A stretch of 64,000 nucleotides of DNA from NCBI GenBank assembly GCA_964621785.1, contig CAZUPD010000022.1, positions 1 to 64,000 of the forward strand. Reading direction: 5' to 3'. The stretch's first letter is position 1. Every line of letters starts with the position of its first letter. The DNA comes from JACKDW01 sp964621785 (lineage in GTDB: Bacteria > Myxococcota_A > Polyangia > Nannocystales > Nannocystaceae). The notes beneath the pieces are model-generated. The model had not been told where the DNA came from and did not search any database. It worked only from the letters and a program-made list of their open reading frames with translations. Position numbers and translations under genes: made by a program. Below, piece by piece: positions 17,963 through 25,924 of the stretch.

Positions 17963-19510
17963 TCACGCTGGCCGAGACGCGCGTGTGACCAACGCCTCAA
18001 CCCCGGGTTTGACAACTTCGTGCAGGGTTGTGAGGCTGGTACAAAGTTCAGATCGAAGTCCAGGCAGGCCGAACACTGGGCGTTGGGGGGTACAAGCCTC
18101 TGCATGCAGGAGTCTTTGACCTGCTCGATCGATACTGTCCGTCAGAGAATGTTCGATCGCTCGACGTTGGTCCGGATGTGCGCTTTCGATGAGCCAGCGC
18201 AGCGTCCGCCAAGCGAGTTGGGCGTGTCTCAACTCGTCGTCTGCAATCAGTGTGTATACATCACGGGTATCGGCGTCGGAGGCAAGTGCGGCAGCTTCGA
18301 GCGCTTGGGCGACGCCAATCGTTTCACCCAGACAGGCTTCTTCGAACAACTGCTGGGCAACCCGCACGCGATCGACTGGCCCGGATTGGCTGCCGCGAAG
18401 GTCGAAGAATCCAGGGACGGCACAACCACCGAATCGCTGAGACATCTGGAGGCACAGCTGCGTGTGGCGGATCTCATCGGCGAGTGCAGCTCGAGCTTGC
18501 ACAAGTAGATCTGGAGGTGCCCCCAAGGCCAATAGCTGGTTGATAAACCTGGCAAAGCTAGCGACCGACGCATGTTCTAGCTGCCCGACGTGGCGCCAAT
18601 GCTCGGCCATCTCGCGGTCGGCGGGTACTTGTGTGAAGTCCATATCGGAAATCCATGTAGATGCACTTTTGGTGGCAATCGTTTTGGCGACCCGAGCATT
18701 TCCGGCGACGAGAAATGGGCGTCCGATGACGCATGTCATACCCGTACATTCCCACTTGGTGGTCTCCGTGAGTGAGCCTCGGTCGACCGTCATACCCATA
18801 CACGAGCGACCCTCCTCGCACGCCCCGTGGGTACGACAGGCGTCACCTCCCTCGCGACAGGCGATGGTGACCGCTTCGGAACAACCGTTGAAGTGGATCG
18901 CAGCACCACACTCCCCGGAGGAACAGTCGCTGTCGGTCCGGCACTCGGCGGGTTCACATCGCGGTAGCTTTGTGTCTTTGCGCCCGTCGCGAAATGCGAG
19001 GGCACCCGTGCAGACACAAACTTCGTCGGCAGCGCAGTCGTTGTCACCGATGCAGGCGTAGTGGCACCCACAGTAGGTCTTGGTGTCAGCTCGCGCCCAC
19101 GGACCACGGGGGTAGGCGATACAGCGACCGTGCGGTTTTTCGCCGCAATCCGCATCGGTTTGGCAGGGGCCTTCGGAGTCGCCTCCGGGACAAGCGTTCT
19201 CGAGGACAGCCGGGATTTCGCAGGCGACGGCACGACTACGATGCACACTCCCATCGCCGCAGATCGAGTATCCTGTGGGTTGGTTGTCGACGCCAATAAT
19301 TTCGCGATCACCTGCACATGCAATCTTTTCCCGCGGCGTCGGAGGTTCGACTTGCTTTGCCGGGGGATGGCTCGCCTCGGGTGGCTGTGGTGCTTGTGGT
19401 GTTCCCGAAGGATCGGGGTCGGTCGGCTTGTCGATCGACGTGCAACCGGCGAGCGGGACGACAACTGTCAAAATGGCGTGACGAAGACGATGGAGATTGT
19501 CCGGCCGCAT
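17963..19510 (-). CDS. Cys-rich lipoprotein with C-terminal ferritin-like domain
   Basis: The 515-residue protein has a lipoprotein signal (PLAGC, Cys23), a Pro-rich linker (about 24-60), a Cys-rich central region (about 65-270) with repeated CxTDxDCxxGxC-like units, and a four-helix ferritin-like domain (about 305-500). The domain has the diiron-type ligands: Glu in QLEHASVASF, Glu and His in DEIRHTQLC, Glu in EACLGETIG, and Glu and His in DDELRHAQLAW. Such domains bind iron or act as oxidases or rubrerythrin-like peroxidases, but most are cytoplasmic. Here the signal peptide implies an envelope location. The exact activity is unknown. It lies upstream of the IgGFc-like pair on the same strand. 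Confidence 0.8.
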   Translation of the reverse strand: MRPDNLHRLRHAILTVVVPLAGCTSIDKPTDPDPSGTPQAPQPPEASHPPAKQVEPPTPREKIACAGDREIIGVDNQPTGYSICGDGSVHRSRAVACEIPAVLENACPGGDSEGPCQTDADCGEKPHGRCIAYPRGPWARADTKTYCGCHYACIGDNDCAADEVCVCTGALAFRDGRKDTKLPRCEPAECRTDSDCSSGECGAAIHFNGCSEAVTIACREGGDACRTHGACEEGRSCMGMTVDRGSLTETTKWECTGMTCVIGRPFLVAGNARVAKTIATKSASTWISDMDFTQVPADREMAEHWRHVGQLEHASVASFARFINQLLALGAPPDLLVQARAALADEIRHTQLCLQMSQRFGGCAVPGFFDLRGSQSGPVDRVRVAQQLFEEACLGETIGVAQALEAAALASDADTRDVYTLIADDELRHAQLAWRTLRWLIESAHPDQRRAIEHSLTDSIDRAGQRLLHAEACTPQRPVFGLPGLRSELCTSLTTLHEVVKPGVEALVTRASRPA

Positions 19511-19555
19511 ACCCTATGGTAGCAGCCACAAGCGCAGCTCCGCAGTCGTACACGG

Positions 19556-20278
19556 TCAATTGTGGGTCAGCTCGGCGACGTATTGGTAGGGCAGCATGTC
19601 GTTGTCGACCTTGACCCGAGAAAAACCCAAGGCCTCGAGCTGTTGAAACACGTCGTCGGCAGCGATCCGCATCTCGGCAGGCGGTCCGGGGGCGTCTTCC
19701 GGAGCATCGGGTTTAAAGTCGACGATCACGAGTTTGCCCCCCGGTTTGAGGGTTCGCAGAATCGGCAAAAAGAAGCTGTCCGGTTGCTCGATATGGTGGA
19801 AGACGTTGCACATAAACACAACGTCGACCGGCTCGGGCAGCGCGGGGTCGATGGCTGAACCTTTGACCGCGTACAGGTTGCTGAATCCCTCGCGCCGGGC
19901 CCGGCGACTGAGGTAGGCGACCATTGCCGCCTCAACATCGTTGGCGAACACCTTGCCCTTGGGGACAGCCGCGGCGAACTTCATGGAGAAGTAGCCCGTA
20001 CCGGCTCCGATGTCGGCGACCACTGCATCTTCGGGGAGGCCGAGACTCGCTACGACTTCGTCAGGTTTTTGCCAAGCGGCCCGCTCGGGCGAATCGAACA
20101 TCTCAGCCCAAGCTTCGGGGTCATCGAATTTGTGGTGGCCACCTTTGTGCTGGTGCCCGTGTTTGTGTTTGGGTTTCGCTGTCTCGTCCGTGTCTGTCAC
20201 GTCCGCGCCCTTCTTCGGTCCACAACCGGATGCAGTCAACGCATATACACTGAACACGAGGGCGACAATTCGAAGCAT
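19556..20278 (-). CDS. Lipoprotein-type SAM-dependent methyltransferase with His-rich linker
   Basis: The 240-residue protein has a class I methyltransferase fold: motif I VADIGAGTGYFS, FANDVE for the ribose-binding acid, VFMCNVFHHI and LKPGGKLVIVDF. It is preceded by a predicted lipoprotein signal (MLRIVALVFSVYALTASGC) and a His/Lys-rich stretch (KHKHGHQHKGGHHK) that could bind metal. An exported methyltransferase is odd because S-adenosylmethionine is cytoplasmic. The signal may be a non-cleaved anchor, or the enzyme may have another role. The ATG at 20278 is preferred to the GTG 15 bases upstream. The gene follows the next upstream gene by 55 bases on the same strand. Confidence 0.8.
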   Translation of the reverse strand: MLRIVALVFSVYALTASGCGPKKGADVTDTDETAKPKHKHGHQHKGGHHKFDDPEAWAEMFDSPERAAWQKPDEVVASLGLPEDAVVADIGAGTGYFSMKFAAAVPKGKVFANDVEAAMVAYLSRRARREGFSNLYAVKGSAIDPALPEPVDVVFMCNVFHHIEQPDSFFLPILRTLKPGGKLVIVDFKPDAPEDAPGPPAEMRIAADDVFQQLEALGFSRVKVDNDMLPYQYVAELTHN

Positions 20279-20333
20279 GCCCGCAGGATACACGCCGACA
20301 TGCCGGTTGCGGCTCTTTGGCGGGTGCGCAAAA

Positions 20334-20672
20334 TTAAAAAATGCCGGAGACGGTACCCGTCAGTAGCTTGACGAGGCCCGCGCGCCCATTTTGCGCGGTT
20401 TCGACGGCCATCCGGTGCAGCTGCAAGAGATCGTCAAGGTTGTCGATGCCGGCGAGGGCTGCCCGAAAGTTGACCGTGTCATAGTCGGCACTGATCCGGG
20501 TGGCAGCCACCATCGTCAGCTCGCCACTGCTCGGCTTGAACTTGTCCCAGTCGATCTCACCGGAGTCGCTGTCGATGACTTGCGACAGGGTCCCGGTGTA
20601 GGTGGTGACGGTCAGCGTCGAGAGGTCTTGGATCTCGTCGGAAAATTTCTTGATTGCGTCGCGGATGCCCAT
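20334..20672 (-). CDS. Small cytoplasmic protein of unknown function
   Basis: The 112-residue product starts MGIRDAIKKFSDEIQDL. It has no signal peptide or membrane segment. The first half is amphipathic helix then beta (TLTVTTYTGTLSQVI), and the second half is helical (DNLDDLLQLHRMAVETAQ). I do not recognise the family. The open frame extends upstream to 21005, but that part lies antisense-like over the next gene and is Arg-rich, so the internal ATG at 20672 is used. It sits between two lipoprotein genes on the same strand. Confidence 0.7.
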   Translation of the reverse strand: MGIRDAIKKFSDEIQDLSTLTVTTYTGTLSQVIDSDSGEIDWDKFKPSSGELTMVAATRISADYDTVNFRAALAGIDNLDDLLQLHRMAVETAQNGRAGLVKLLTGTVSGIF

Positions 20673-20761
20673 GGTCTTGCGGCCAGTGTACAAAACGGGA
20701 CACAGGTGGGTGTCTGAAAAGACAGATGAATACGATGGGCACATCTGGCCTTGCATGTACA

Positions 20762-21229
20762 TTATTGACCAGGGTCGGCGGAAGTATGGTCGTGCACAAC
20801 TTTCCAGCCTGCCGGTGTGCGGACGAGCGCAAGTGAAAAGATGCCCGAACCGGCCTGTGGGGTGTCCCGCAGGTGCCAACGCCCGTAGGCGATCGCTCCG
20901 TCCCCCCCGAGACCGCGGACATCGAGGATCTCGAACTCGAGCTTTCCCATCGTGCTGGCGTCGTCGCCGTAGCGAGCGCGGTACTTCTCGAGCGTTTGCT
21001 CCCAACCGACCCGAACCTTGGCACCGGAGGTAAAAACGAGCTTGGGCGAGTGTTCGTACCCCTTCATATAGTCCTCGAGATCACCGCGGTTCCAGGCATC
21101 GCGTTGCGCGGATAAAAGATCGGCGATGGCATCAGCATCAGCGGGCGAAAACTCGGGGCAGTGCTCGCTGCTGCCACATCCAGGGAGTGCGAGCCATCCG
21201 ACGAGGGCGAGGGCGGCGAGTCGGTCCAT
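20762..21229 (-). CDS. NTF2/SnoaL-like lipoprotein
   Basis: The 155-residue protein has a lipoprotein signal (WLALPGC) and then a domain of about 125 residues that reads like the DUF4440/SnoaL group of the NTF2-like fold. Features are the helix DAIADLLSAQRDAWNRGDLE, the YMKGY motif, VGWEQTLEKYRARY and a closing beta strand WKVVHDHTS. These cone-shaped domains bind small molecules or act as enzymes; the ligand here is unknown. The ATG at 21229 is preferred to an in-frame TTG 15 bases earlier. It is divergent from the DUF1993 gene at 21429. Confidence 0.8.
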   Translation of the reverse strand: MDRLAALALVGWLALPGCGSSEHCPEFSPADADAIADLLSAQRDAWNRGDLEDYMKGYEHSPKLVFTSGAKVRVGWEQTLEKYRARYGDDASTMGKLEFEILDVRGLGGDGAIAYGRWHLRDTPQAGSGIFSLALVRTPAGWKVVHDHTSADPGQ

Positions 21230-21428
21230 TTGTTGAGGATACAACGTGATCCGGATTCGCGGGTTGACATCGTCCGGCTCCGCAAATTGCGGATCCTAAC
21301 CTCGGCAAAGTGGCAAGAGAGACATCCACCGCGCGTTCGCGGGACCGGGAGTATTCGGGTGCGCAGTGATGTGTTCGCCGTCGAGAAAACCCACAGGCCG
21401 TCGATTGACGGATCTGTGGATGCATGCG

Positions 21429-21950
21429 ATGTCAGACGCGATGTTCCGCGCGATTCCCCAACTATCCAAGATGCTCCAAAACCTGCTCAACTGGCTCGAC
21501 AAGGCACAAGAGGATGCCAAGACCCGCGGGTACGATGTCGACGTGTTGCTCCACTCCCGGCTCGCACCCGATCAGTATCCCCTGCTCAAGCAGGTCCAAG
21601 CTGCGAGTGATGCTGCCAAGTTCGCTGCGGCACGAGCCAGCGGCAAGCAACCTCCGTCGCACCCGGACACCGAGGCGTCACTCGACGAGTTGCGTACCCG
21701 CGTCCGTTCGGTCGTCGAATATCTCGGAACGTTCAAGGCCGAAGATTTTGACGCGGGGCGGACTGTCGAGCTCCCGTTCTTGCCCGGCAAGGGGATCAAG
21801 GCGGATGAGTACCTCACGGCGATGGCCGTCCCCAACTTCTACTTCCACGTTGTGACGGCCTACGCGATCATGCGCCACAACGGCGTCAACGTGGGCAAAC
21901 GCGACTTTATCGGTGGCCTCGAGTTGTTTGACCTCGAGTCGGCAAGCTAG
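21429..21950 (+). CDS. DUF1993 family protein (DinB-like fold)
   Basis: The 173-residue product begins MSDAMFRAIPQLSKMLQNLLNWLDKA and contains LLHSRLAPDQYPLLKQVQ, DELRTRVRSVVEYL and a closing YFHVVTAYAIMRHNGVNVGKRDF. This matches the DUF1993 family of small helical-bundle proteins related to DinB/YfiT. The His residues (HVVTAYAIMRH) may bind a metal. No function is established for the family. The in-frame region upstream of 21429 is disregarded because family proteins begin near this Met. A GTCGAG/CTCGAC hairpin follows the stop at 21958-21971. Confidence 0.85.
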   Translation: MSDAMFRAIPQLSKMLQNLLNWLDKAQEDAKTRGYDVDVLLHSRLAPDQYPLLKQVQAASDAAKFAAARASGKQPPSHPDTEASLDELRTRVRSVVEYLGTFKAEDFDAGRTVELPFLPGKGIKADEYLTAMAVPNFYFHVVTAYAIMRHNGVNVGKRDFIGGLELFDLESAS

Positions 21951-22156
21951 CAGCCCGTCGAGTGCTCGACACGGTTGCAAATGCATGAAATTTTGCCGGA
22001 CGCTGTGACTCTTGCAGGACCGACTCAGTAACTGCGATTGACGGCACCGGCTTTTACCCCTGTCTCGTCGCCCATGTGTCGGTGTTGCAGGCAGGTTGTG
22101 TGATACTACAAAAATAATACGTTCATGTAGCCGCAAGTATTTGCTAGCATCGCGCG

Positions 22157-23260
22157 GTGCAGCGCATCGGTCCAGTCCTGTTGGGTGTCAGTCTCATGTC
22201 GACTGGCGGGTGCTTTCCAGACATCGAGTACGAAGGCAAGTACGTTCACCTGGGGACCGATAGCCACGTGCCGCCCTGCGAGGGGACGGTCGATTACCTC
22301 GATCTGTACGTCGAAGCGCTCGCCGACTACCTCGGCATCGAGCCGTTCATCATTGAGGTGTATTGGCTCATTTTCGGGCTGCACCGTTGCCCCGAAACCG
22401 CCGAAGGCTGTGCCGCAGAGGGGATCGTCGTCACCGCCTGGTTACCGCCTGAGCATGAACTCGCCCACGCATTGTTCGCCTACCAGTCCAATTCCTTTTT
22501 CGATGAGGGTACAGCCACAGCCCTCGGTGGGTACAACCCAACCGATGCGCCACCGGTCCCGACTTCACGTGTACACGACCCCCGCGACGTGCTCACGATC
22601 GATCAACTTCCGGGAGAGTACTACGAGACTGCGGGCAGTTTTGTGTTGTTTTTGATCGAAAAGTACGGTGTCGAGACATATATGTCCTTGTATGAGCAAA
22701 TTGATAGTGAGAGCACCTACGAGGATATTGACCGGGCGATGCAAGGCGTGCTCGGTGCAGGTCTAAACCCGTTGGTCGAGAGTTACCTCGCAGCCGATCA
22801 GCAGTGCTTTAGCCAAATCGCGTACTGTTCTTCGGCCCATCCGCAGGGCGAGTGGCTCGACGAGTACAGGTGGAGCTATCGCGGAGATGTTGGGTGTGGA
22901 GCGGAGACCTCGGTCGGTCCGGCTCCAGTGATTTCGTCACGCTACTGGGCCACCCCGACGGAGAACCGTTCGTTGAGCTTTGTCGAGTTCGATATCGCCG
23001 AGCCTGGGATGTACCGCGTGTTTCGCCCCAGCGCCGAGGGGGAAGAAGGCATGGTCCACGCCTATCTCAATCTCTGTACGCGTTGCCGCGATCGCTGGCA
23101 TGAGCCCGTGACGTTTGCACAGTCCCGGGAATTTGCCTCGGCATATCCCGTGTATTTACAACAAGGTCACTACTCGGTGCGAATCGAAACGATCTACGAA
23201 AGCGCTGTCCCTGTGGTCCTCGAAATCGAGCGGATCCCGGAGATTGACAGTTCCGGGTAG
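22157..23260 (+). CDS. Lipoprotein with HExxH metalloprotease-like motif
   Basis: The 367-residue protein has a lipoprotein signal (STGGC, Cys19) and, at residues 100-104, HELAH followed after twelve residues by Glu117 (FFDEGTA). The spacing fits a gluzincin-type zinc site. The following helix GSFVLFLIEKYGVETYMSLYEQ and the C-terminal tail resemble M1/M48-adjacent peptidase-like lipoproteins of myxobacteria. The C-terminal part (about 240-360) is beta-rich with four Cys. The start is a GTG at 22157. I call it a candidate envelope zinc peptidase, and activity is unproven. The gene stands alone, ending 21 bases from the convergent P450 gene. Confidence 0.75.
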   Translation: MQRIGPVLLGVSLMSTGGCFPDIEYEGKYVHLGTDSHVPPCEGTVDYLDLYVEALADYLGIEPFIIEVYWLIFGLHRCPETAEGCAAEGIVVTAWLPPEHELAHALFAYQSNSFFDEGTATALGGYNPTDAPPVPTSRVHDPRDVLTIDQLPGEYYETAGSFVLFLIEKYGVETYMSLYEQIDSESTYEDIDRAMQGVLGAGLNPLVESYLAADQQCFSQIAYCSSAHPQGEWLDEYRWSYRGDVGCGAETSVGPAPVISSRYWATPTENRSLSFVEFDIAEPGMYRVFRPSAEGEEGMVHAYLNLCTRCRDRWHEPVTFAQSREFASAYPVYLQQGHYSVRIETIYESAVPVVLEIERIPEIDSSG

Positions 23261-23281
23261 CATCTGAATGTAGATGCATCG

Positions 23282-24631
23282 TTAGCGTACAAGTACGGTC
23301 ACCGGCAGACCGCCAGCAGGTGTGAGCGTGATCTTCGGCCGTGGGACGAGGCGGTGGCCCGGTGGCAGACGAAAGTGAAATCGCTGAGCGATTGTCGCCA
23401 GCAGCAGTGCCATTTCCATCTTGGCAAATGTCGCACCGATACACATCCGTGCACCTGCACCAAATGGGAGATAGGCGTCCCGCAGGAGAGGATCATCGGC
23501 GGCAAACCGCTCGGGAATAAATGCCTCGGGGTCGGGAAACAGCTCGGGGTCGTGATGGGTCATGTAGATCCAAGCTGTACAGGTCGATCCGGATTTAATT
23601 GTGTATTCACCAATATCGACATCCTCGTAGGCCTCACGCGCAATGACATAGGCCGGTGGATACAGCCGCATCGCCTCGGCGATCACGTTTTTGGTGTAGG
23701 GGAGATGATCGAGATCGTCGTAGGTCGGGTCGCGGCCGCCGAGGACCTGCACAAGCTCGTGGTGGAGGTTGGCTTCGATCGCCGGGTGTTGGGCGAGCAG
23801 GGCAAATGTCCACGACAGGGCGTTGCTGGTGGTTTCGTGGCCGGCCAAAAACAGCGTGAGCAGCTCGTCGCGCAGGGCCTTTTGCGGCAGACTTCCGGCG
23901 TCGTCGTCGAGCTGCAAAAGTTGGGTGAGCAGGTCGGTCGACTCGGCCCGTTTGGGGTCCTGCGCAAGCTCGCGTCGGCGCTTGTCGATCATGCCGTAGA
24001 TCAACGCATCCATGGCGGTGATCGCCTGTTTGGTACGTCGGTTACCTGCGGTCGGGACCCACTCAGGAAGCAGGTTGAGGGTTCCCATCGACTCCTGAAA
24101 CACTGTCATGCAGGCGCCGACCGAGTCGCCCTCATCGCGGATGGTATGGTCAAACAGGGCTGAGCAGACGATCCGCAGGGTGGTCTGCATCATTTCCTTG
24201 GCGAGGTCGAGCCGGGTGCCCGAGCGCCAGGTCTCCATCATCTGCCGGGCGTGCTCGACCATCTTGTCAGCATACGACCGCAGCATCGAGGTGTGAAACG
24301 CAGGTTGGATCAACCGCCGATGCCGACGCCAAATGTCGCCGTTGGCGTTGAGCAGACCGTTGCCGAGAAATTTTTCAAGACCGATCGCAGGCTTGCCAAA
24401 TGCCGACGCCTTGGTGCGTAGGATGATCTTGAGGTGGGCAGGGTTTTTGGTGACGTAGGTTCGATCGTTGCCGGTTTTGATCAGGTAGATGTCGCCGAAG
24501 CGGGCGAACCTGTGGCTGACAAACCCGAGGGGATCACGGGCGTAACGCGTGAGATAGGACAGACGGACGGCGGAGAGTTTTCGAGTCGGTCGAGGTCCAG
24601 GTGGATCGCGGGGGGAAGGTTGCATGAGCAT
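23282..24631 (-). CDS. Cytochrome P450
   Basis: The 449-residue enzyme carries all the P450 landmarks: the I-helix AGHETTSNALSW, the K-helix ExxR in EAMRLYPP, the PERF motif in FIPERF, and the haem-binding loop FGAGARMCIG with the axial Cys. It is a soluble monooxygenase of the bacterial CYP102/CYP110-like appearance and needs a separate redox partner, which is not encoded nearby. The substrate cannot be predicted. The Met at 24631 is used because the longer frame (to 24730) would overlap the divergent gene at 24716. A Met at 24625 is equally possible. Confidence 0.95.
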   Translation of the reverse strand: MLMQPSPRDPPGPRPTRKLSAVRLSYLTRYARDPLGFVSHRFARFGDIYLIKTGNDRTYVTKNPAHLKIILRTKASAFGKPAIGLEKFLGNGLLNANGDIWRRHRRLIQPAFHTSMLRSYADKMVEHARQMMETWRSGTRLDLAKEMMQTTLRIVCSALFDHTIRDEGDSVGACMTVFQESMGTLNLLPEWVPTAGNRRTKQAITAMDALIYGMIDKRRRELAQDPKRAESTDLLTQLLQLDDDAGSLPQKALRDELLTLFLAGHETTSNALSWTFALLAQHPAIEANLHHELVQVLGGRDPTYDDLDHLPYTKNVIAEAMRLYPPAYVIAREAYEDVDIGEYTIKSGSTCTAWIYMTHHDPELFPDPEAFIPERFAADDPLLRDAYLPFGAGARMCIGATFAKMEMALLLATIAQRFHFRLPPGHRLVPRPKITLTPAGGLPVTVLVR

Positions 24632-24715
24632 GGAAGTTTCGAAGTGCCGGGATGTCACACTCAGGTGACGCGAATGCAGCCGCAGCCACAGGTTGCCGCA
24701 TGATACAGTCCGCCG

Positions 24716-25717
24716 ATGAACTTCGGACATTCCGGTGGTTTTCTCCTCGGTAGTTGTGCTCTGACGCTCGCCTGCGGGTGCCCCGGGGGACAGGAGACGA
24801 GTTCCGAGGTGACTGCACCGACGTCCGAAGCTGCGACGATGCTGCCGACCGAGGGCCTGACGACCGATTCACAGACGAATGCCGGTCCGACGGATACGAC
24901 GGGGGAATCCGGTGAAACCGAGAGCGAAGATTCCGATGGCCCACCGTGGCCGATCGATGTCCAAGGACATCGCGGCAACCGTGGCAATGTCCCACCGGGC
25001 AATACGCTCCCGTCCTATCTCTCAGCCCTCGAGCTAGGTGTCACCACGCTTGAGGGCGATATGCAGATCACGTCGGACCGGATGGTGGTGATGGGACACG
25101 ACGACGATCTCACGACGACGGGATGTGTATGGGCAGGGGAGAGCGATCCGTCGACGCCGCTGGTCTCGAACATGACCTCGGCGGAGATTACGTCGTGGGA
25201 CTGTCACCCCGATCTCGATGGGATCCAAGCCCCGCCTCCGGTTTCTGAGGTGCTCGCACTCGATGATCTGGTTCGCTTCAATTTTGAGTTCAAACGCACC
25301 GGATCGGCCGAAGTCGATACGTATATGCAGGCTTTACTGACCTACAACGAGCAGTGTGCAGGCTGTCTCGAAGGACGCATGACGATCCAGAGTTTTAATT
25401 GGGGCGATTTACAGTATGCCCGTGAGGCCTATACCGACGCGGTCACTTGGGGAGCCGAAGGCTTCCGCAGCGCGGCCCTTGGGCTCGCGCCCCTCCTCGA
25501 CGACATCGAAGAGGCCGGCACCTACGCCGAGATTTGGTCGCCACACCAGGATATCGTCAGCGCCGAGATCATTGTGCAGGTACATGGATTGGGCCTCGAG
25601 GTCATTCCGTGGACGGTCAACGACACCGCGAAAATGCAGGAATTTATCGATTTGGGGGTCGACGGGATCATCACCGACTACCCGGACATCCTCATCGGCT
25701 TGCTCACGTCCGGCTAA
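24716..25717 (+). CDS. Glycerophosphodiester phosphodiesterase lipoprotein
   Basis: The 333-residue protein has a lipoprotein signal (TLACGCPGG), a Ser/Thr/Glu linker to about residue 75, then a GDPD TIM barrel. Active-site residues are His and Arg in VQGHRGN, Glu and Asp in TLEGDMQ, and His in VVMGHDDDL. The C-terminal WTVNDTAKMQEFIDLGVDGIITDYPD is typical of the family. It should hydrolyse glycerophosphodiesters to glycerol-3-phosphate and an alcohol in the envelope. It is divergent from the P450 gene with about 84 bases between starts. No partner genes are evident. Confidence 0.92.
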   Translation: MNFGHSGGFLLGSCALTLACGCPGGQETSSEVTAPTSEAATMLPTEGLTTDSQTNAGPTDTTGESGETESEDSDGPPWPIDVQGHRGNRGNVPPGNTLPSYLSALELGVTTLEGDMQITSDRMVVMGHDDDLTTTGCVWAGESDPSTPLVSNMTSAEITSWDCHPDLDGIQAPPPVSEVLALDDLVRFNFEFKRTGSAEVDTYMQALLTYNEQCAGCLEGRMTIQSFNWGDLQYAREAYTDAVTWGAEGFRSAALGLAPLLDDIEEAGTYAEIWSPHQDIVSAEIIVQVHGLGLEVIPWTVNDTAKMQEFIDLGVDGIITDYPDILIGLLTSG

Positions 25718-25924
25718 CCCGGTCACTGCAGGGCGTGCCACAACACCCAGGTATCCGCGATCATGCGCGAGGTTGCCCAGTACGCTCCCAAAACGGGCGT
25801 AGAGATATGCAGCGCATTTTGCGCTCAGTGTTCATGCGGGTAAAACCATGGAATACGTAGGCGCCCCGCGGGCGTGCAAGCGAAACGCGATTTTGCGTGC
25901 GTACCCGCAGCCGACGGCTCCTCT

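Noticed and set aside
20673..21005. N-terminal extension of the 112-residue protein
   Set aside because: The extension lies over the start of the neighbouring NTF2-like gene in another frame, is Arg/Pro-rich, and lacks a plausible start.
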